Below, piece by piece: positions 1 to 6,282 of a stretch of DNA of 34,670 bases. The DNA comes from a virus. Positions within the stretch are counted from its first letter, which is position 1. Every line of letters starts with the position of its first letter. Below the pieces are notes generated by a model. That model was not told where the DNA came from. It saw only the letters and a list, made by a program, of their open reading frames with translations, and ran no database searches. The stretch covers positions 1 to 34,670 of the IMG/VR virus record IMGVR_UViG_3300021197_000148; one strand, 5' to 3'. The translations under genes and the position numbers were made by a program.

Positions 1-720
1 AGCGTCCTGAACCTCGCCGTCTGATACGTCCAACGGCTGTGCCACATCATCGACCCGGCTGTAGGCCACGTTGCCATCGGCTGGGTTCATCAACGGATAC
101 CAGTCGATGTCTTTGCGGCGTTGCTCAAACTCTTCGACAGCCTGTGCAATGCGTGCCTGTACGCCAGCGTCAGCGTGGTACAGGAACATGCGCAAGGTAG
201 ACCCGCGATAGAGTACACACACCGCGCCCAAGCTTGCACCAGCGCACATCATCTGCGCCTGTAACTGTAGCACGCCGCGATGTGGTGGCGGCGCATCTTC
301 TGGCGCTGCCTGTGTTGTCTTGCATTCCAGCAATAATTTTTCGCCCGTTAGCTGGATTGCGTTTGCCGTGCCGGGGATGATGATGCCCTGCGCGTGGTCT
401 TCTTTTATGAGGCGCGTGCCTGTAGCCATGCCGTCCAGCGATGCTGCAAGGCGCAGCTTGTCATGGAAGAACGCTTGCGCGAAGTCGTTTTCGACATCGA
501 CAAGGCCAAGGCGGCGGGATGCTTCTGCAATAACTGCGCCTTCATGGATATCGCCCCAGCGTGTAAGCTCATTGCCTTCCCACGGCTCCGGCTCTTTGCC
601 AGCATCGCGGTCTATAAACTCTGACAGCAATTCGTTTTGCGTTGCGTATGGTGATTGGCCCATCAACTGCGCGATGCGCGAGGCTGATAGCATGTTGTCA
701 GGTGTAAGTTTTCCGACCAT
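1..720 (-). CDS. YqaJ-type phage exonuclease, N-terminal 240 residues (runs off left edge)
   Basis: This is a predicted double-strand DNA exonuclease of the PD-(D/E)xK superfamily (YqaJ / lambda Exo group), which resects DNA ends for phage recombination. The frame was read directly on the minus strand and is open to base 1. Visible core: LSASRIAQLMG near residues 11-21, WGDIHEG with Glu60, ASLDG with Asp96, LLLECKTT with the catalytic Glu132-x-Lys134 pair, and a following Gln-rich helix (QLQAQM, 152-157). The ATG at 720 is preceded by an AAGGG ribosome site 8 bases away, 13 bases after the GIY-YIG gene. The missing C-terminus appears in frame at the other end of the window (34422-34670), giving 322 residues in total. 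No RecT/Beta/Erf annealing partner is recognised. The fold call is strong; the exact substrate is inferred. Confidence 0.9.
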   Translation of the reverse strand, partial: MVGKLTPDNMLSASRIAQLMGQSPYATQNELLSEFIDRDAGKEPEPWEGNELTRWGDIHEGAVIAEASRRLGLVDVENDFAQAFFHDKLRLAASLDGMATGTRLIKEDHAQGIIIPGTANAIQLTGEKLLLECKTTQAAPEDAPPPHRGVLQLQAQMMCAGASLGAVCVLYRGSTLRMFLYHADAGVQARIAQAVEEFEQRRKDIDWYPLMNPADGNVAYSRVDDVAQPLDVSDGEVQDA

Positions 721-733
721 TAGTTTAACCCTT

Positions 734-1696
734 TCATCTGGTGGTTTGATTGTTGCCGTGCATCGGTGTGATGCCCAGCGCTTGCTGTGGCGACCAACCT
801 TTTTTTAATCGCCATGATATCGTTGACTGCCCTATGCCTGTTTGCCTAGCCGCATCTGCAATAGATTTGTAACCGGCAAAACTTTTAGAGTTTGGGCGGA
901 TGTCTCTTTCAGTCAATCCGAACGCCTCGTCTATTGTCCAACCGTTTCGCAACCGCTGTATGACACAGCCTTTACTTAACCCGTAATGCTCTGCCGCTCT
1001 GGACACACTGCGGAAACATTTGCCTGACACCAAAATTTGCGTATCAGTTCTGCTGTATGGCTTATTGCGCGGCGATATTCCAAACACCTCATCATCAGAC
1101 CAGCCGTACCTTTTTCTGGCATGATACATATTAGGGGTTATGCCAAAATGATTACACGCATTTATGATTGATTTGAATGTAAGCCCATTTGCATTTATAA
1201 TATTCCCGCATCCATTTTTATGTGGGTGGTTCTCTGGCGGCTGGTCTAAACCCACCGCTTGGCGTGCAGTCCATCCAGCCCTCAATATTCTGTATCTAAT
1301 ATTATGGACACTAACGGAAAAGTTTTCTGCAAGGTCGCCACAGCCATAATATTTTTTCCCGCCTATTTCGTATATATCCCCGGCGGCAAGTTGAAACGTA
1401 GGGCATCCGCCTTTTTTGACATTGTACCCATTGGGGTGTCGTGTGTTTAGGTTTTGTATCCAGTATCTCTCAGCCCTTCCTAAACTCTTTAAATCTTTTA
1501 GTCTGTCGAGTATTTCAAACTGGAAAGCATCTTCGCCATAAACACGGATAGCATGGGCAATGGTTTTATAGCTGCCCTTTGTGCTATTTCGTGCATTTGC
1601 AAAATGCTCATTAATACGAGGCGCTAAAGTGCTGCGGCGGGTCAGCCCTACATATTGCATTCCGTTGGCCTTATTCGTAGCCAAATACACAATCAC
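734..1696 (-). CDS. GIY-YIG endonuclease-like protein with four C-terminal helix-turn-helix-like repeats
   Basis: The N-terminal ~95 residues carry a GIY-YIG nuclease core: IVYLAT (2-7) and YVGLT (15-19) strands, Arg27 and His31 in the following helix, Glu76 in RAERYWI and Asn92 in GYNV. These are the positions of catalytic residues in this family. Behind it lie four related ~37-residue units at about 114-150, 170-207, 225-261 and 273-309, each ending in a GW[ST]xxxAxG[IL]-like motif and resembling the DNA-binding repeats of phage homing endonucleases. The start is a GTG at 1696, just after the stop of the 40-residue gene. The role is most likely a free-standing homing or DNA-processing endonuclease. 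It sits inside the leftward recombination operon, between a serine recombinase and the exonuclease, so a function in phage recombination is also possible. Confidence 0.82.
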   Translation of the reverse strand: MIVYLATNKANGMQYVGLTRRSTLAPRINEHFANARNSTKGSYKTIAHAIRVYGEDAFQFEILDRLKDLKSLGRAERYWIQNLNTRHPNGYNVKKGGCPTFQLAAGDIYEIGGKKYYGCGDLAENFSVSVHNIRYRILRAGWTARQAVGLDQPPENHPHKNGCGNIINANGLTFKSIINACNHFGITPNMYHARKRYGWSDDEVFGISPRNKPYSRTDTQILVSGKCFRSVSRAAEHYGLSKGCVIQRLRNGWTIDEAFGLTERDIRPNSKSFAGYKSIADAARQTGIGQSTISWRLKKGWSPQQALGITPMHGNNQTTR

Positions 1697-1697
1697 A

Positions 1698-1820
1698 TCA
1701 ATTCCCCATCAGATAAATAAAGTTCCACCAAGTATATTGTGGCCCGAAGATGTCCACCCAGCCCATAACCCACAGGCTAAGTAGCGCATATGTAAATAAT
1801 ATTCCCGCAACTTTCTGCAT
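1698..1820 (-). CDS. Small membrane peptide, 40 residues
   Basis: This short gene has a good ribosome site (AAGGGGA, 5 bases before the ATG at 1820) and encodes a hydrophobic peptide with one likely membrane segment (about residues 5-22, GILFTYALLSLWVMGWVD) followed by an aromatic-rich C-terminus (WWNFIYLMG). A longer in-frame reading starting at 1961 lies inside the recombinase gene and has no better start, so the short form is preferred. The peptide begins 11 bases after the recombinase gene ends and is followed 1 base later by the GIY-YIG start, so all three are probably co-transcribed. Function is unknown. A membrane peptide in a leftward, possibly prophage-expressed operon could act in superinfection exclusion, but that is speculation. 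Confidence 0.6.
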   Translation of the reverse strand: MQKVAGILFTYALLSLWVMGWVDIFGPQYTWWNFIYLMGN

Positions 1821-1830
1821 GATATTCCCC

Positions 1831-2454
1831 TTATGCGTTGATAAGATTACGCACGCTGGATGCGTGCCACTGACCGCCCATTGCGGTTGGTATCTGCTCT
1901 TCATTGAGAGCGGATGCGATGGCGCGTAGGCTCTGACCAGCCTTGCGCAATGCGTTGACAATAGGCATAGCTTGCGGCGCTACCTGTGCGGTGGCGCTGG
2001 CGCGTTGCTTGCCGGTAACTGAACCACCCTTTGCAGGGTCAGGTGAGCCGAGCTTTACGCCACGGCGCTTTGCTGCGGCTAGCGCTGCCTTGGTGCGCTC
2101 TGAGATGCGGCGGCCTTCCCATTCTGCAAAGACAGCGGCCATCTGTAGGAATGTGCGGTCTGCCTCTGGCATGTCGGCGCAAGTGATAGGCACGCCAGCT
2201 TCGAGCAAGCCGGTGATGAAGTGTACGTTACGCGCCAGACGGTCTAGCTTGGCAATAAGCAGTGTCGCGCCTATCTCTTTGGCGTGCGCCAATGCCTTGG
2301 CTAGCTCCGGGCGGTTGGACTTCTTGCCGCTTTCTACTTCTGTGTATTCAGCGACAATATCATAGTGCGCACAGGCGTGCTGTTGAGCCTCAAGGCCAAG
2401 GCCGGATTGGCCCTGACGCTGAGTTGATACGCGGTAATAGACGATGAATTTCAT
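1831..2454 (-). CDS. Small serine recombinase (resolvase/invertase family)
   Basis: A 207-residue site-specific recombinase that would cut and rejoin DNA through a phosphoserine link. Visible are YRVST with Arg8 and catalytic Ser10, the AKLDRLARN block (Asp71, Arg72, Arg75) and the long E-helix ending RRISERTKAAL (115-125). The C-terminal ~65 residues contain a helix-turn-helix-like stretch (SLRAIASALNEEQIP followed by GGQWHASSVRNLI). The protein resembles a family common on alphaproteobacterial chromosomes. It is much shorter than large phage serine integrases, so it may be a resolvase or invertase rather than an integrase. The ATG at 2454 overlaps the upstream stop by one base (TAATG), implying translational coupling. 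No att, res or inversion site could be assigned with confidence; the divergent region at 2713-2805 is the nearest candidate. Confidence 0.92.
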   Translation of the reverse strand: MKFIVYYRVSTQRQGQSGLGLEAQQHACAHYDIVAEYTEVESGKKSNRPELAKALAHAKEIGATLLIAKLDRLARNVHFITGLLEAGVPITCADMPEADRTFLQMAAVFAEWEGRRISERTKAALAAAKRRGVKLGSPDPAKGGSVTGKQRASATAQVAPQAMPIVNALRKAGQSLRAIASALNEEQIPTAMGGQWHASSVRNLINA

Positions 2455-2690
2455 TATGCTACTCCAAATTCTGCCTTGGCCTCTTCCATCATGTAGGCCA
2501 ATTCTTCTTGATATTCGTCAACGCGAGTTTGGTCATCGCCTGTAAGGCGTAGCTTCTGTGCTGGGGTCATCCAGATTTGGTGAACATCTAAATCTGTGTA
2601 GATGTCACCGTCTGCGTTGCGGCGGATGCCAGCAAACTCAGCGTCTGTATACTTAACTTCACGTTCCCAATTAATTTCTGTGTATGTCAT
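2454..2690 (-). CDS. Acidic 78-residue protein of unknown function
   Basis: First gene of the leftward operon. The ATG at 2690 follows an AAGGGAG ribosome site; an upstream in-frame start at 2717 would lie within the operator repeats and is less likely. The product has about 18 Asp/Glu against 8 Lys/Arg (net near -10), no membrane segment and no motif I recognise. Its stop overlaps the recombinase start (TAATG), so the two proteins are probably made in proportion. Because it is first after the divergent promoter it may be the most highly expressed leftward product. A small acidic protein could be an antirepressor, a recombination directionality partner or a DNA mimic, but nothing in the sequence decides this. 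Confidence 0.7.
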   Translation of the reverse strand: MTYTEINWEREVKYTDAEFAGIRRNADGDIYTDLDVHQIWMTPAQKLRLTGDDQTRVDEYQEELAYMMEEAKAEFGVA

Positions 2691-2712
2691 AATCTTAACT
2701 CCCTTTTGGTTA

Positions 2713-2740
2713 ATCAACTGACGGTCAACGTGCCGTCAAC
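2713..2740. promoter_or_regulatory. Three GTTGAC direct repeats at 11-base spacing (candidate operator)
   Basis: On the minus strand GTTGAC occurs at 2740-2735 and 2729-2724, and a near-copy (GTTGAT) at 2718-2713, an exact 11-base period (about one helical turn). The same segment contains an inverted pair TGACGG (2719-2724) / CCGTCA (2733-2738). It lies just downstream of the leftward -10 box, overlapping the predicted transcription start, where a bound repressor would block initiation. Binding by the adjacent ribbon-helix-helix protein is inferred. Confidence 0.55.
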
Positions 2741-2741
2741 T

Positions 2742-2772
2742 ATTATATATCACCTTGCTATCATATCTTCAA
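2742..2772 (-). promoter_or_regulatory. Sigma70-like leftward promoter
   Basis: Reading leftward, TTGAAG (2772-2767) is followed after 19 bases by a perfect TATAAT (2747-2742), or after 17 bases by TATATA (2749-2744). Transcription would start near 2735 and run into the acidic-protein/recombinase/GIY-YIG/YqaJ operon. Inferred from sequence only; its flanking dyads suggest it is regulated. Confidence 0.55.
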
Positions 2773-2786
2773 GGGGTAGATAGCAA
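2755..2786. promoter_or_regulatory. 8-base perfect inverted repeat in the divergent region (candidate operator)
   Basis: TTGCTATC (2755-2762) and GATAGCAA (2779-2786) are perfect inverted copies separated by 16 bases, and flank the -35 box of the leftward promoter. A second, shorter dyad, ATATC-AGGGC-GATAT (2791-2805), overlaps the ribosome-binding region of the ribbon-helix-helix gene, as expected for autoregulation. Alternatively the set of dyads could be a recombination site for the serine recombinase. Confidence 0.5.
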
Positions 2787-2806
2787 AAAAATATCAGGGC
2801 GATATC

Positions 2807-3001
2807 ATGGCAAACACAAAACCAACATTATTGCGGCTCAGAACCAAGACAGTTTTGATGCTGAAAGAGGCGGTCGAGCAGTCGGCGCATCGCTCGATGG
2901 CGTCACTCGCTGACGAGATACTGGCGCAAGAATTAGAAAAGCGTTTGACCAAAGACGGGTCTGACCTAGACCGTGTGATAGCGGCGGCACGCAATGGTTA
3001 A
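2807..3001 (+). CDS. Ribbon-helix-helix (Arc/CopG-like) DNA-binding protein
   Basis: A 64-residue protein with the pattern of a ribbon-helix-helix regulator: a short strand (LLRLRTKTVL, residues 8-17), then two helices (LKEAVEQSAHRSMASLADEI and AQELEKRL) separated by the usual turn before Ser/Met-Ala-Ser. Such proteins act as dimers on operator pairs. It is the first rightward gene and faces the leftward operon across a 116-base gap rich in dyads, the classic arrangement for an autoregulating phage repressor. Its stop overlaps the start of the next gene by 8 bases. The fold is well supported by pattern; its role as a switch repressor is inference. Confidence 0.75.
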   Translation: MANTKPTLLRLRTKTVLMLKEAVEQSAHRSMASLADEILAQELEKRLTKDGSDLDRVIAAARNG

Positions 3002-3431
3002 TCCGCGCACGAAAGGAAGCCAGTACGAGCGCGATGTTCGCAAGCGCTTGCACCTAGAGCTTGGCCTTGAATTTCGCAGGGTGCTGGACCAATGGGCCGA
3101 GGCTGGCTTGCCTGACCTGACCTGTGAGGATGACGCTTTCCCCTTTGTAATAGAATGCAAACGCTACAGGCAGGGCAGCACGTTTGCCTCGCCCAGCCAT
3201 TGGGATCAGGTTTGCGTAGCAGCGGAGAAGGCTGGCAAGATACCAGCGCTGGTCTATAAATTCGATAGACTGCCGGAGCGTTGGCGCGTACCTATCGAGG
3301 CGCTGGCAATGCTGGCCACGTTTGAGCGACAGCCCGGCGATGGATATGATTGGAAGTACGCAGTCGAAATGACGTTTGACGATTTCTGTATGGTAGCAAG
3401 GGAGTTGATGTGCAATGAAACTAGCGAGTGA
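2994..3431 (+). CDS. PD-(D/E)xK nuclease, Holliday-junction-resolvase-like
   Basis: A 145-residue protein with the signature of small Holliday junction resolvase or VRR-type nucleases: NPRTKGSQYERDVRKRL at the N-terminus (Glu12), LPDLT with Asp41, and VIECKR with Glu54-x-Lys56. The C-terminal half has a WKYAVEMTFDDF segment of unknown role. It would cut branched replication or recombination intermediates before packaging, the job done by endonuclease I (gp3) in T7. The start overlaps the regulator gene by 8 bases, and the following small gene overlaps its end by 17, so this is a coupled early operon. Confidence 0.83.
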   Translation: MVNPRTKGSQYERDVRKRLHLELGLEFRRVLDQWAEAGLPDLTCEDDAFPFVIECKRYRQGSTFASPSHWDQVCVAAEKAGKIPALVYKFDRLPERWRVPIEALAMLATFERQPGDGYDWKYAVEMTFDDFCMVARELMCNETSE

Positions 3432-3615
3432 TATGAGTGTGGAAGAGTTTGCCGCGTATCTAAAGAAACGGCGTGAGGCGTTGTTTGACGCCAATGACCG
3501 GCACGATGTAAACAGTAAATGGCGCAACCCAAAGTGGCGTAGCTCTGTTATATCTGCGCACACAGCACGCATTGCTATGAAGCGGCGTAGCTCAAACAGA
3601 TTGCCCAACGGGTAA
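3415..3615 (+). CDS. Small basic protein of unknown function, 66 residues
   Basis: The ATG at 3415 follows GGGAG at a suitable distance and overlaps the end of the nuclease gene by 17 bases. The N-terminal half (MSVEEFAAYLKKRREALF) looks like an amphipathic helix; the C-terminal half is basic with Trp-Arg repeats (KWRNPKWRSS) and ends RRSSNRLPNG. No membrane segment or known motif is seen. Its position between a resolvase-like nuclease and an SSB-like gene suggests a role in DNA metabolism, but I do not recognise it. Confidence 0.65.
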   Translation: MKLASDMSVEEFAAYLKKRREALFDANDRHDVNSKWRNPKWRSSVISAHTARIAMKRRSSNRLPNG

Positions 3616-3660
3616 TGCGAGGCCAGCGCAACTGGTCAGTAAAGTGTAAAGGAAAATGAA

Positions 3661-4278
3661 ATGGCACTTGGTTTAGTAAATGAAGGCGGCGGCGGTGGTA
3701 ACATCACGCCTATTATTAAGTTTGACGCAAAGGTGGGTGAGTTCTACCGGGTTGAAAGCGAGAACGTGAACGGCGAATGGGTGCGCGAGAGCATCGAGAT
3801 GGCGTTACCGTTCGAGGTCGCAATCGACATGGAAAATATCGAGGTCGGCTACATGGCGTTTGTCAGTAACCGCCCAGACTTCCACATGGTCAAGTTGGGT
3901 GAGCGCATGCCAGACAAGCCGACACCAGACCACAAGTCTGCGTTTCGTGTGAAGCTGGTAAACCGTGAGATAGGCTTGCGTGAGTTCAGTAGTCAGTCGA
4001 AGATGGTGCAGTCTGCGTTTGACCAGCTACACAATCAGTACGAGGCTGAACGCGCGAACAACCCCGGCCTGTGTCCTGTGATGAAGGTCACCGCGACACA
4101 GACCGCGACAGTTAACACACCGCAGGGCGAACAGCGCTTCAAGGTGCCGGTGTGGGAAATCAGCCAGTGGACAGAGCGTCCATCGGCATTTGATGGTGCG
4201 GAAGCACCTAGCGCACCGGCAGAAACGCCGGCTGCGCCTGTTGAACAGCCAGCAACGAGTGGCGCTGACCTGTTCTAG
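3661..4278 (+). CDS. Putative single-stranded-DNA-binding protein
   Basis: A 205-residue protein that I assign as SSB-like from architecture and context rather than a firm family match. After a glycine-rich start (GGGGGNITPIIKFDAKVGEF) comes a mixed body rich in beta-type segments (about 15-180). Then follows a low-complexity Ala/Pro/Glu linker (about 180-198) and a short C-terminal tip ending GADLF. A flexible linker with an acidic-hydrophobic tip ending in Phe is the layout of bacterial SSB and T7 gp2.5, where the tip recruits replication partners. The gene stands directly before the primase-helicase, from which it is separated by a 14-base-pair hairpin. It could alternatively be the annealing partner of the YqaJ exonuclease, which otherwise lacks one. 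Confidence 0.55.
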   Translation: MALGLVNEGGGGGNITPIIKFDAKVGEFYRVESENVNGEWVRESIEMALPFEVAIDMENIEVGYMAFVSNRPDFHMVKLGERMPDKPTPDHKSAFRVKLVNREIGLREFSSQSKMVQSAFDQLHNQYEAERANNPGLCPVMKVTATQTATVNTPQGEQRFKVPVWEISQWTERPSAFDGAEAPSAPAETPAAPVEQPATSGADLF

Positions 4279-4283
4279 CAGTT

Positions 4284-4325
4284 TGGTGGGGCGTTGGGTT
4301 TCCTCCCTTTGCCAATGCCCCACCA
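4284..4325 (+). terminator. 14-base-pair intergenic hairpin without a U tract
   Basis: The arms 4284-4297 and 4312-4325 are complementary over 14 pairs (one G-U), around a 14-base loop. The stem is G/C-rich, with the core GGTGGGGC / GCCCCACC. It lies wholly between the SSB-like gene and the ribosome site of the primase-helicase. There is no run of T after it, so it is not a canonical intrinsic terminator. It may attenuate transcription, be a processing site, or protect the upstream mRNA end so that more SSB-like protein than helicase is made. Confidence 0.6.
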
Positions 4326-4350
4326 TTTACCAAGGGGAAGAGGGAATAAG

Positions 4351-6156
4351 ATGACACAGAACATAGCAGCATACATACAGCAGATAGCCACCTACTACTG
4401 GGGCGAACCAAAGGAAAAGCGCGGCCATGAACTGCGCTGGGGCAATCACGGGTCGCGCAGTGTAGACTTGCGCAAAGGCACATGGTTTGACTTCGAGGCT
4501 AACGAAGGTGGCGGGGTCATAGACATGGTGCGCATCAATGAGGGCGCCCAGCTACGCAGTCTGCCGGACATATTAGAAAAGCAATTCGGCATAGCCAAGC
4601 AAGTGCAGCAAACCATTCAGCCGGCGCGGTACATGTCAAAGGCATACGATTATATAGATGAGCATGGCGAGTGCATCTATCAGGTTGTCAGATACGAGCC
4701 AAAGACATTCCGGCAGCGCAGACCTGACGGCAAGGGCGGCTGGATATGGAACATTAAGGACGTGGCCCCGGTGCCGTACAATCTACCGGGCATCATGGCA
4801 GACAAAGACGCCGCAATATGGGTGGTGGAAGGCGAGAAGTGTGCGCAGCTACTTATCAAGCAGGGCTTCGTTGCGACCACCAACCACGGCGGCGCAAAGA
4901 ACTGGTCGGCGGGTCTAAATAAATGGTTTGCCGGGCGTAACGTGATTGTGTTGCCTGACGCCGATGCGGCTGGCACACGCCACGCTGAAGTGGTGGTATC
5001 AAATTTATACCCTGTGGCAAAGGCGGTGAAGCTGGTAACCATACCGGGGCTGACAGATAAGCAAGACGTTTATGATTGGATGGTCGCTGGCGGTACGCGT
5101 GACCGTCTGGCTAAGATAGCTGCCGCGACCCCGGTGCTGTCGGACGCCCCGGACGTACAGGATAACGTACAAGAAGAGCGCCCAGACGTGTTTGATGTGT
5201 ATGATGTACACTATCTGCGCAACATGCCGCCGGTGGAATGGCTGGTTGATGGACTGCTAACCAAGCATGGGTTTAGCGTGCTGTACGGTGAGCCGGGGGC
5301 TGGTAAATCATTCCTAGCGATAGACATGGCGCTGTCGGTGGCTTATGGCAAGGCGTGGCACAACAACCCAGTGCAGAAAGGCGCAGTGCTGTACATCGCT
5401 GGCGAGGGTGTTGGCGGTCTGGGTAAGCGCATCAAGGCATGGCAAGCGCATCACAAGCTAACAGCGGATGTGCCGTTTTATGTTCTACCCACAGCGGTGA
5501 GGTTCCGCGAACCTGAAGATGTGGAGCGCCTACTGCGCACGATAGATAACCTAGATACCAAGTTTAGCGCGGTGTTTGTGGATACTGTAGCACGCGCCCT
5601 GCTCGGCGGTGATGAGAACAGCGCAACGGACATGGGCCTGTTTGTGGATGCGTGTGAGATAGTAAAGCGCCACTGCGAATGTGCGGTGGTGGCCATTCAC
5701 CATTCTGGCAAGGATGCGGCCAGAGGCATGCGTGGGTCTACGGCGCTGTTGGGGGCGGTGGATACAAGCATCAAGGTGAGCAAGCTGGAAGAGACGGTGA
5801 CGCTGGCGACAGAGAAGCAGAAGGACGCGGAGCCAATGCCAGACGTAGCGTTTACGATGACGCCGGTGGCGCTGATAGATGATGTGAGCGTGGTGATGAC
5901 ACAGGCTGACATGCCAGAGAAGAAGGCGCGTAGTGCGAAGCTGACAGAGCCGCAGAAGATAGCCCTGCAAGCGCTGCGTAATCTGTCTGTCGAATTAGGC
6001 CAAGAGCGCGTGCCGGTGACGGCGTGGCACGACAAACACCGTGCGAAAACACCCGATTCGACCCGTTCTAGGCGCAGAGATGCGAGGGATGCGTTACAGA
6101 CAAAGCGTGCGATTGTTATAGAAGGTAGCTATGTGTGGGAATACAAAGAGTTATAA
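4351..6156 (+). CDS. TOPRIM primase / RepA-type hexameric helicase
   Basis: A 601-residue bifunctional replication protein. An N-terminal region with TWFDFEANEGGGVIDMV (44-60) is typical of phage primase-helicases. It is followed by a TOPRIM domain with WVVEGEK (Glu160) and VLPDADAAG (Asp203, Asp205). The C-terminal motor has Walker A GEPGAGKS (313-320), Walker B AVFVD (407-411) and a VAIHHSGKD motif (447-455), as in RepA/DnaB-like (AAA_25) helicases. The ATG at 4351 is chosen because it follows AGGGGAAGAGGG, although the frame extends 19 codons upstream into the hairpin. With no DNA polymerase in the genome this is the central replication protein, presumably loading and priming for the host replisome. 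No zinc-binding primase motif is visible. Confidence 0.9.
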   Translation: MTQNIAAYIQQIATYYWGEPKEKRGHELRWGNHGSRSVDLRKGTWFDFEANEGGGVIDMVRINEGAQLRSLPDILEKQFGIAKQVQQTIQPARYMSKAYDYIDEHGECIYQVVRYEPKTFRQRRPDGKGGWIWNIKDVAPVPYNLPGIMADKDAAIWVVEGEKCAQLLIKQGFVATTNHGGAKNWSAGLNKWFAGRNVIVLPDADAAGTRHAEVVVSNLYPVAKAVKLVTIPGLTDKQDVYDWMVAGGTRDRLAKIAAATPVLSDAPDVQDNVQEERPDVFDVYDVHYLRNMPPVEWLVDGLLTKHGFSVLYGEPGAGKSFLAIDMALSVAYGKAWHNNPVQKGAVLYIAGEGVGGLGKRIKAWQAHHKLTADVPFYVLPTAVRFREPEDVERLLRTIDNLDTKFSAVFVDTVARALLGGDENSATDMGLFVDACEIVKRHCECAVVAIHHSGKDAARGMRGSTALLGAVDTSIKVSKLEETVTLATEKQKDAEPMPDVAFTMTPVALIDDVSVVMTQADMPEKKARSAKLTEPQKIALQALRNLSVELGQERVPVTAWHDKHRAKTPDSTRSRRRDARDALQTKRAIVIEGSYVWEYKEL

Positions 6157-6184
6157 GGAAACGTGCGGTTGTAAATGCCTTAAA

Positions 6185-6260
6185 TCGCACGGTCGCACGC
6201 TGAAGTCGCACGCGTGGTGTTGTGCGATAATCCCTATGGTTATCGCACGCACGCACGCAC
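6185..6260. repeat. TCGCACG repeats and (CGCA)n tract: candidate origin or regulatory cluster
   Basis: In the gap after the primase-helicase, TCGCAC occurs at 6185, 6193, 6206 and 6243 on the plus strand and once inverted (6222-6227). The last copy runs into a perfect (CGCA)4C tract at 6244-6260. Iteron-like clusters next to a helicase gene are commonly replication origins, but they can also be operators. The spacing is irregular (8, 13, 37), which weakens the iteron reading. Confidence 0.5.
6222..6248. repeat. 9-base perfect inverted repeat with 9-base spacer
   Basis: GTGCGATAA (6222-6230) and TTATCGCAC (6240-6248) are exact inverted copies around TCCCTATGG. It lies within the TCGCAC cluster, about 35 bases before the next start codon. 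It could be an operator dyad, an initiator-protein site or an RNA hairpin in the leader of the gene at 6283. Confidence 0.6.
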
Positions 6261-6282
6261 AGCACGAAGAAAGGGTAAAGGG

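Noticed and set aside
320-808. 162-residue plus-strand frame
   Set aside because: It lies antisense to the YqaJ exonuclease, which has clear catalytic motifs; no ribosome site or protein pattern supports it.
1943-2365. 140-residue plus-strand frame
   Set aside because: Antisense to the serine recombinase, whose active-site residues are intact.
1831-2454. Fibre-switching DNA invertase
   Set aside because: The recombinase is far from the fibre genes, and no inverted crossover sites or alternative fibre ends were noticed near 26.6-32.2 kb.
6185-6260. CRISPR-like array
   Set aside because: The repeats are only 6-7 bases with irregular short spacing; no array structure or cas genes.
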